DNA from: DYGX01 sp035325905
Lineage (GTDB): Bacteria; Chloroflexota; Anaerolineae; Aggregatilineales; Aggregatilineaceae
Direction: 5' to 3'
DNA: 11,407 nt
Assembly (NCBI GenBank): GCA_035325905.1
Contig: DAOKYY010000102.1
Location: forward strand, 1-11,407
In this document: positions 5,635 to 11,407 of the stretch, piece by piece
Layout of the letters: each line of letters begins with the position of its first letter
Numbering within the stretch: position 1 is the stretch's first letter
Notes under the pieces: model-generated
Databases searched by the model: none
Seen by the model: the letters and a program-made list of their open reading frames with translations, nothing else
Told to the model about the DNA's origin: nothing
Translations under genes and position numbers: made by a program

Positions 5635-6474
5635 CTACTGGGTGCGCTGCAAGTGGTCCCCTTGCAGAATGAACCGCTGCACGTAGCGCGGCGGGCACGC
5701 GTCCCACAGCACGACGTACTCCTTGCCCTCGGCGTCTGGCCCGGCGATCACGACCAGCTCGCCCTGGATGTTGCGATACAGGCGCACGCGATCATACTGC
5801 GCGATCAGCACGCTGGCATCGGCGGGCGCGGGGGGTATGTCCGCATACGGCACCGCCAGCGCCGGGAAGCCCGATCCATCATTGCGGTCGCCCGCGCCCG
5901 GCGAGTTAATCCCCCAGACCACAATCTGCTCGTTCTCCGCGTCGCAGTAGACCGCCGCGTAAGCGTAGCGGTCAGGGTTGAGGCGTCCATCGCCCGGCGA
6001 CCACTCGTCGCTGGCGGCGTCAGGCCGGGCGACGCACTCGCCGTTGTACACGAGCAGAGGCACCTCTTGCGAGCCGGAAGGAAACGGAGGCGAGGGAAAA
6101 CCGGAGAAATCAATCTGCGAAGTATACTGAACCAAAAGCGACGTCCCCTCTGGCACCGCCGGGAAACTGAACGCATCCGATGTGAAACCAATTCCGTCCA
6201 CGCTCTGCCCAACGGGGATCACCACGCGCGGCGCATGGTACAGAACTTCGGAAGTATCCAGGCGGGTCACAGTGGCGACAACCAGGAGCGCGTCGTCGGT
6301 TCCGTCGGCGTTCGTATCGAGATTGGCGACATCGGGCGTCACAATATCGCCGATAATGCCCTCAACCTGAAACGCATCGCAGTAAATCGTGGCCTGGTCG
6401 GCGTTCATGCAGCCAGCCAGCGCCGGAATTAGCCCCAGCGACAACAAAACGAATAATATTTTTGTGCGCGTCAT
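5635..6474 (-). CDS. Secreted lipoprotein, uncharacterised, two Cys-paired beta-rich halves
   Basis: 279 residues from ATG 6474, with GGGAGAG 5 bases upstream. Residues 1-21 are a lipoprotein signal peptide (TRTK, a hydrophobic run, lipobox LAGC), so Cys22 should be lipidated and the protein held outside the membrane. The rest contains four Cys: Cys32 (IYCDA), Cys147 (NGEC), Cys177 (VYCDA) and Cys260 (WDAC). The repeated YCDA openings suggest two related domains of about 115 and 85 residues, each perhaps closed by a disulfide. DTNADGTDD (53-61) has the spacing of a DxNxDGxxD calcium loop. GDGRLNPDRYAYAAVYC (161-177) is a style I associate with Chloroflexota envelope proteins, though I cannot name a family. 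No catalytic motif is evident. It converges with the peroxiredoxin and diverges from the haem-binding gene. In-frame extension upstream to 6699 has no ribosome site and would destroy the signal peptide. Confidence 0.85.
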   Translation of the reverse strand: MTRTKILFVLLSLGLIPALAGCMNADQATIYCDAFQVEGIIGDIVTPDVANLDTNADGTDDALLVVATVTRLDTSEVLYHAPRVVIPVGQSVDGIGFTSDAFSFPAVPEGTSLLVQYTSQIDFSGFPSPPFPSGSQEVPLLVYNGECVARPDAASDEWSPGDGRLNPDRYAYAAVYCDAENEQIVVWGINSPGAGDRNDGSGFPALAVPYADIPPAPADASVLIAQYDRVRLYRNIQGELVVIAGPDAEGKEYVVLWDACPPRYVQRFILQGDHLQRTQ

Positions 6475-6514
6475 GATTTCTCTCCCTGAACATCGATTGG
6501 CAGACCCTAGAAAC

Positions 6515-6520
6515 AGTATA
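6515..6520 (-). promoter_or_regulatory. -10 box of the lipoprotein gene
   Basis: Minus-strand TATACT, about 40 bases before ATG 6474, in a locally AT-rich stretch. A TTTGGC at 15-bp spacing is the best -35 candidate and is weak. Confidence 0.4.
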
Positions 6521-6559
6521 GGACAGCTCTGGCGCGCCAAATCCGAAAAATCCGTGAAG

Positions 6560-6578
6560 GTTTTCATGAGGCGAAAAC
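6560..6578. promoter_or_regulatory. Inverted repeat between divergent promoters (candidate operator)
   Basis: GTTTTC (6560-6565) and GAAAAC (6573-6578) form a perfect 6-bp dyad around a 7-base centre. It lies between the outward -10 boxes of the lipoprotein (6515-6520) and haem-binding (6612-6617) genes, a position suited to a shared regulator. I do not recognise it as the site of a named regulator. Confidence 0.35.
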
Positions 6579-6611
6579 AACGGACCCATCCCGCTTTTTC
6601 GTCAAACGCCC

Positions 6612-6617
6612 TATAAT
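6612..6617 (+). promoter_or_regulatory. -10 box of the haem-binding gene
   Basis: A perfect TATAAT followed by GGGG, 46 bases before the GTG start. No recognisable -35 box at 16-18 bp. Confidence 0.5.
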
Positions 6618-6663
6618 GGGGCCAATTCCATTTGTGTAGCGCCATTCCCCGGAAGGACCTGCC

Positions 6664-7194
6664 GTGCGCCGCCTGATCCCGTCCCGACTTCCGACGCACC
6701 CCGACCGCCGCTGGTGGCGGGCGACGCTGGCGATCAACGCGGGGATCGCGCTGATCGTCGCGGCGGCGATCCAGCTTCTGCCCGTCTCGCAGAGCAACCC
6801 GCCGGTCGTTCGCGAGCCGGTCTGGGACTCACCCGAAACGCGCGCTCTGGCCGTCCAGGCGTGCTACGACTGCCACAGCAACGAGACGCGCTGGCCCTGG
6901 TACGCGCGCATCGCGCCGATCTCGTGGGTGCTGGCCTATGATGTCAGCGAAGGCCGCGAGGCGCTCAATTTCTCGGACTGGGACCGGCACGCGATTGGGA
7001 TCGACCCCGACGAGCCATTCGCGCCGAAGCCGCTGGCCGAGCGGATCGCGAACGAGATCCACAGCGGGGCGATGCCGCCCGGCACCTACCGCCTCGGCAA
7101 CCCGGCGGCGCGGCTGACCGACGCCGAGAAAGAGGCGCTGATCAGCGGCTTGCAGCGCACCGTCGAGGCTAACCAGCATCCGCCAAACGACTGA
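6664..7194 (+). CDS. Membrane-anchored haem-binding protein (Haem_bd family, single CxxCH)
   Basis: 176 residues from GTG 6664; AAGGA lies 6 bases upstream, which fixes this start. An N-terminal hydrophobic helix (about residues 20-41, WRATLAINAGIALIVAAAIQ) acts as anchor or uncleaved signal and would place the rest outside the membrane. The haem site is CYDCHSNETRWPWY: Cys67 and Cys70 for covalent attachment and His71 as axial ligand. IHSGAMPPGTYRL near the C-terminus offers Met137 as a possible sixth ligand. The CYDCHSN...WPWYARIAPISW pattern is that of the Haem_bd family, found as single proteins or fused to c-type cytochromes; its partner is generally unknown. A role in extracytoplasmic electron transfer or peroxide chemistry is possible but not shown. 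It diverges from the lipoprotein gene; the next gene has its own -10 box. Confidence 0.88.
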   Translation: MRRLIPSRLPTHPDRRWWRATLAINAGIALIVAAAIQLLPVSQSNPPVVREPVWDSPETRALAVQACYDCHSNETRWPWYARIAPISWVLAYDVSEGREALNFSDWDRHAIGIDPDEPFAPKPLAERIANEIHSGAMPPGTYRLGNPAARLTDAEKEALISGLQRTVEANQHPPND

Positions 7195-7216
7195 TGTACG
7201 GCGCGGCGTTCGCTCA

Positions 7217-7222
7217 TATAAT
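7217..7222 (+). promoter_or_regulatory. -10 box upstream of the PH-like/SHOCT gene
   Basis: TATAAT followed by GGGGG, about 95 bases before ATG 7317 and just after the haem-binding gene ends. It resembles the box at 6612. No good -35 box. Transcription from here would begin near 7229, which argues against an in-frame ATG at 7194 as the start. Confidence 0.45.
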
Positions 7223-7316
7223 GGGGGCACGCGCCTCCCAACTCGCTCGTTGCGTGAGGGGCCGGCGCGCCGAGCCGGAGGAGAAAACATCCTTACGCGG
7301 AAAGGTGGCACGAGCT

Positions 7317-7913
7317 ATGACGACAACGGTGGGCGGCGTCGAGGTCCTGCGCGAGAGCGACCGGCGCACCTTTGAATCCCTGCTGCAACCAGGTGAGCAG
7401 GTGTTGTTCTGCGTCCAGAACCAGAACCCGCGACCGGACTGGCAGCGGATGCAGACGGTCGAGCTGTCGCTGACGGAGCACGGGGCGCTGGTCGCGCTCG
7501 ATTCGCGCCTGATCTTTTTGCACGTCTTTGGCGCGGCAAGCTGCCGCTACGACGAGATCACCGACCTGGATGTGTACCGGCACGAGCAGCGCCCGATCCC
7601 GTGCCTGTGGGTGACGACCCGCGAGCATCCGATGCCCTTCAGCGAGACGACGCTGACCTTTCTGTTCGATCAGGAGGCGCAGCAGGCGCACCCTTATCAT
7701 TTCTTTATCGACCAAAAATCGTTCACGCTGGTCGAGCCGTATATTCAGCAGCTCAAGGGCCTGGTGCGCCGGGCGCACGCGCCGCAAGCGCCGGGCACGC
7801 TGCCCGAAGAAGACCTGGTGCTCAAGCTGGAGCGGCTGGCGCAGCTGCACCGGGACGGGCAGCTTAGCGACGCGGAGTTTGACGCGGCCAAGCGCAAGCT
7901 GCTCGGCGGCTAG
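7317..7913 (+). CDS. PH-like domain protein with C-terminal SHOCT motif, function unknown
   Basis: 198 residues from ATG 7317, with AAAGG about 10 bases upstream. The open frame runs back to an ATG at 7194, but that has no ribosome site and the promoter-like box lies inside it. No signal peptide or membrane span, so cytoplasmic. Residues 17-145 (from LLQPGEQVLFCVQNQN through LFDQEA and the HFFIDQKSF segment) alternate as beta strands and resemble bacterial PH-like domains (YokE or bPH type), which start with a PGE-x-V turn; this match is by eye. The last 35 residues (EEDLVLKLERLAQLHRDGQL, then SDAEFDAAKRKLL) are a clear SHOCT motif, a short helical pair found at the end of many bacterial proteins and thought to mediate oligomerisation. 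It is 23 bp upstream of the YfhO-type gene and probably cotranscribed with it. Confidence 0.8.
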   Translation: MTTTVGGVEVLRESDRRTFESLLQPGEQVLFCVQNQNPRPDWQRMQTVELSLTEHGALVALDSRLIFLHVFGAASCRYDEITDLDVYRHEQRPIPCLWVTTREHPMPFSETTLTFLFDQEAQQAHPYHFFIDQKSFTLVEPYIQQLKGLVRRAHAPQAPGTLPEEDLVLKLERLAQLHRDGQLSDAEFDAAKRKLLGG

Positions 7914-7936
7914 CGCGCCCCAAACGGGAGTTCTGG

Positions 7937-10225
<2,289 letters not shown>

Positions 10226-10260
10226 TCGGGCGACCGCCTATCTGCCTGAGGACGCCGCTG

Positions 10261-10857
10261 ATGACGCGCTATACCGAACTGCTCGCCGCCGCCCAGGCCG
10301 ATCCGGCCGGCGCGGACTTTCACGCGCTGCGGATGGCCTACGCCCAGTCCACCCAATACCGCCCCTACACCCAGCAAAAAGGGTTGATCGCCGCGCTGGA
10401 TGGCGCGCTGCGCGCCGCTGACCTGGACGCCGCGCTGGACGCCGCGACCGCGCTGCTGAATGCCAGCTATCTCGACATTGAGGCGCACATGGCGGCGGCT
10501 TACGTCTACACCCTGCGCGAGGACATCGAGCGCGCCGCCCATCACCAGGCGTTCGCCAATGGCCTGATCCGTGCCATTCTCGATACCGGGACGGGCCGCG
10601 ACCCCGACGGCGCCTTCATCGTGCTCGACATCCCGGAAGAATACACCGTCATGCGCATCCTGGGGCTGGAGCCGTCCGGGCAGACGCTGGTCAATCACCA
10701 GGGCCAATGGCTCGACCGGATTGACGTGCGGCAGCGCGGGGCCGATCCCGGCGCGACGCCGCTCCAGATTTTCTTCAACGTCGATCTGCCGCGCGGCTGG
10801 CTGGGCCGCCGTATGGACACGCACCACGCCGCTGCACAAGGAGAGGACACGCCATGA
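10261..10857 (+). CDS. DUF4919 family protein
   Basis: 198 residues from ATG 10261, with GAGGA 8 bases upstream and a promoter just before it. The frame is open back to 10057, but that part overlaps the end of the YfhO-type gene and is not coding. The N-terminus YTELLAAAQADPAGADFHAL followed by RMAYAQSTQYRPY matches the DUF4919 pattern (a DFxxLRxAY segment followed by a PY turn). A helical, TPR-like middle follows (LDAALDAATALLNASYLDIE with the Ala-rich AHMAAAYVY). The C-terminal 60 residues (EYTVMRILGLEPSGQTLVNH to LQIFFNVDLPRGWL) are beta-rich. No signal peptide and no catalytic motif; the function of the family is not known. Its stop overlaps the next start by 4 bases (ATGA), so the two genes are probably translationally coupled. 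Confidence 0.83.
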   Translation: MTRYTELLAAAQADPAGADFHALRMAYAQSTQYRPYTQQKGLIAALDGALRAADLDAALDAATALLNASYLDIEAHMAAAYVYTLREDIERAAHHQAFANGLIRAILDTGTGRDPDGAFIVLDIPEEYTVMRILGLEPSGQTLVNHQGQWLDRIDVRQRGADPGATPLQIFFNVDLPRGWLGRRMDTHHAAAQGEDTP

Positions 10858-11354
10858 ATGCCGATATGCTGCGCGCGCTGTACGCCTATCACTTCTCGCT
10901 GCACCGCCGCGTGTGGGAATGCATCGATCATCTGACCGACGAGCAGTTTGTCGCGCCGGTTGAGTATTCCATCGGCTCGGTGCGCAACCATATGGTGCAT
11001 CTCGCCAGCGTCGAGGAACGCTGGCTGGCGCGCATAGCCGGGTCGCCCGTCCCGGAGCGGCTGGTCTACGAGGATTATCCGACCCGCGCCGCCGCCCGCG
11101 CCCGGTGGGAAGAGGTCGAGGCGCATTTCAAGAGCTTTCTGGACGGCCTGAGCGACGACGACCTGAGCCGCACGATCACCTACACGATCACCCGGCGGGC
11201 GGAGCCGGTGAGCAACGCGCTGTGGGAGATTCTGCTCCATGTCGTCAACCACGGGACGGATCATCGCGCGCAAGTGCTGCCGATTCTGCACCGCGCCGGG
11301 GCGCCGACGCTGGAGCAAGATTACATGGTTTACCTGTGGGAGAAGAACGATTAG
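10854..11354 (+). CDS. DinB-like putative metal-binding protein
   Basis: 166 residues from ATG 10854, with AAGGAGAGG 8 bases upstream. It is a four-helix DinB/YfiT-type protein. The three metal-ligand His positions are present: His49 in NHMVHLASVEERWL, and His133 and His137 in HVVNHGTDHRAQVL. Members bind a divalent metal (Zn or Ni) and include bacillithiol- or mycothiol-dependent S-transferases and mycothiol-dependent maleylpyruvate isomerase; most, like this one, are of unknown role. Length and helix layout are normal. It overlaps the DUF4919 gene by 4 bases. No terminator is seen in the 53 bases that remain after its TAG. Confidence 0.88.
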   Translation: MNADMLRALYAYHFSLHRRVWECIDHLTDEQFVAPVEYSIGSVRNHMVHLASVEERWLARIAGSPVPERLVYEDYPTRAAARARWEEVEAHFKSFLDGLSDDDLSRTITYTITRRAEPVSNALWEILLHVVNHGTDHRAQVLPILHRAGAPTLEQDYMVYLWEKND

Positions 11355-11407
11355 CGGTTAAGTGCTCTGTCGAAATGATCTGGCGAATGCGGCGGTTGGC
11401 AAGGCTG

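Noticed and set aside
6475..6699. N-terminal extension of the lipoprotein up to 6699
   Set aside because: It would bury the signal peptide and lipobox, overlap the haem-binding gene start, and ignore the GGGAGAG site before ATG 6474.
7194..7316. Earlier ATG of the PH-like/SHOCT protein overlapping the haem-binding stop
   Set aside because: No Shine-Dalgarno before 7194, an Arg-rich non-domain segment, and a TATAAT box inside it; ATG 7317 has AAAGG upstream.

Overview
This is a GC-rich window (low-GC only at a few promoter-like spots) with eleven protein-coding genes and no tRNA, rRNA, CRISPR array or insertion sequence that I can see. The gene set suggests a member of the Chloroflexota, perhaps Anaerolineae-like: a Ser/Thr kinase with a Pro-rich linker, one membrane span and an external Ig-like domain; a lipoprotein with a DGRLN segment; a YfhO-type membrane protein; a haem-binding CxxCH protein; and DUF4919 and DinB-like proteins. 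That assignment is inference from protein style, not from a marker gene.

Layout. 1-920 (+) is the 3' part of a PLP enzyme of the threonine dehydratase/serine racemase family, convergent with a minus-strand block. That block, in transcription order, is a short-chain dehydrogenase (4630-3860), an orphan DNA methyltransferase (3769-2723) and the membrane kinase (2639-944). The kinase gene is interrupted by a 100-N assembly gap at 1451-1550. A divergent intergenic region (4631-4950) then leads to the most remarkable gene, 4951-5556 (+): an AhpC-type peroxiredoxin whose peroxidatic cysteine codon is an in-frame TGA. A hairpin 11 bases past the TGA places its loop where a bacterial SECIS loop is expected. 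The gene closes with a strong intrinsic terminator. A convergent lipoprotein gene (6474-5635, -) follows. From 6664 to the end everything is on the plus strand: a haem-binding protein, a PH-like/SHOCT protein, a YfhO-type membrane protein, a DUF4919 protein and a DinB-like protein overlapping it by 4 bases.

How they may work together. The peroxiredoxin would detoxify peroxides with selenocysteine as the attacking residue. It lacks the usual C-terminal resolving cysteine (Leu there), so the selenenic acid would have to be reduced by another thiol. TGA is the normal stop of at least six genes here, including the peroxiredoxin itself, so the internal TGA is not explained by a variant genetic code. 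The other genes look like ordinary housekeeping or accessory functions and do not form one obvious pathway.
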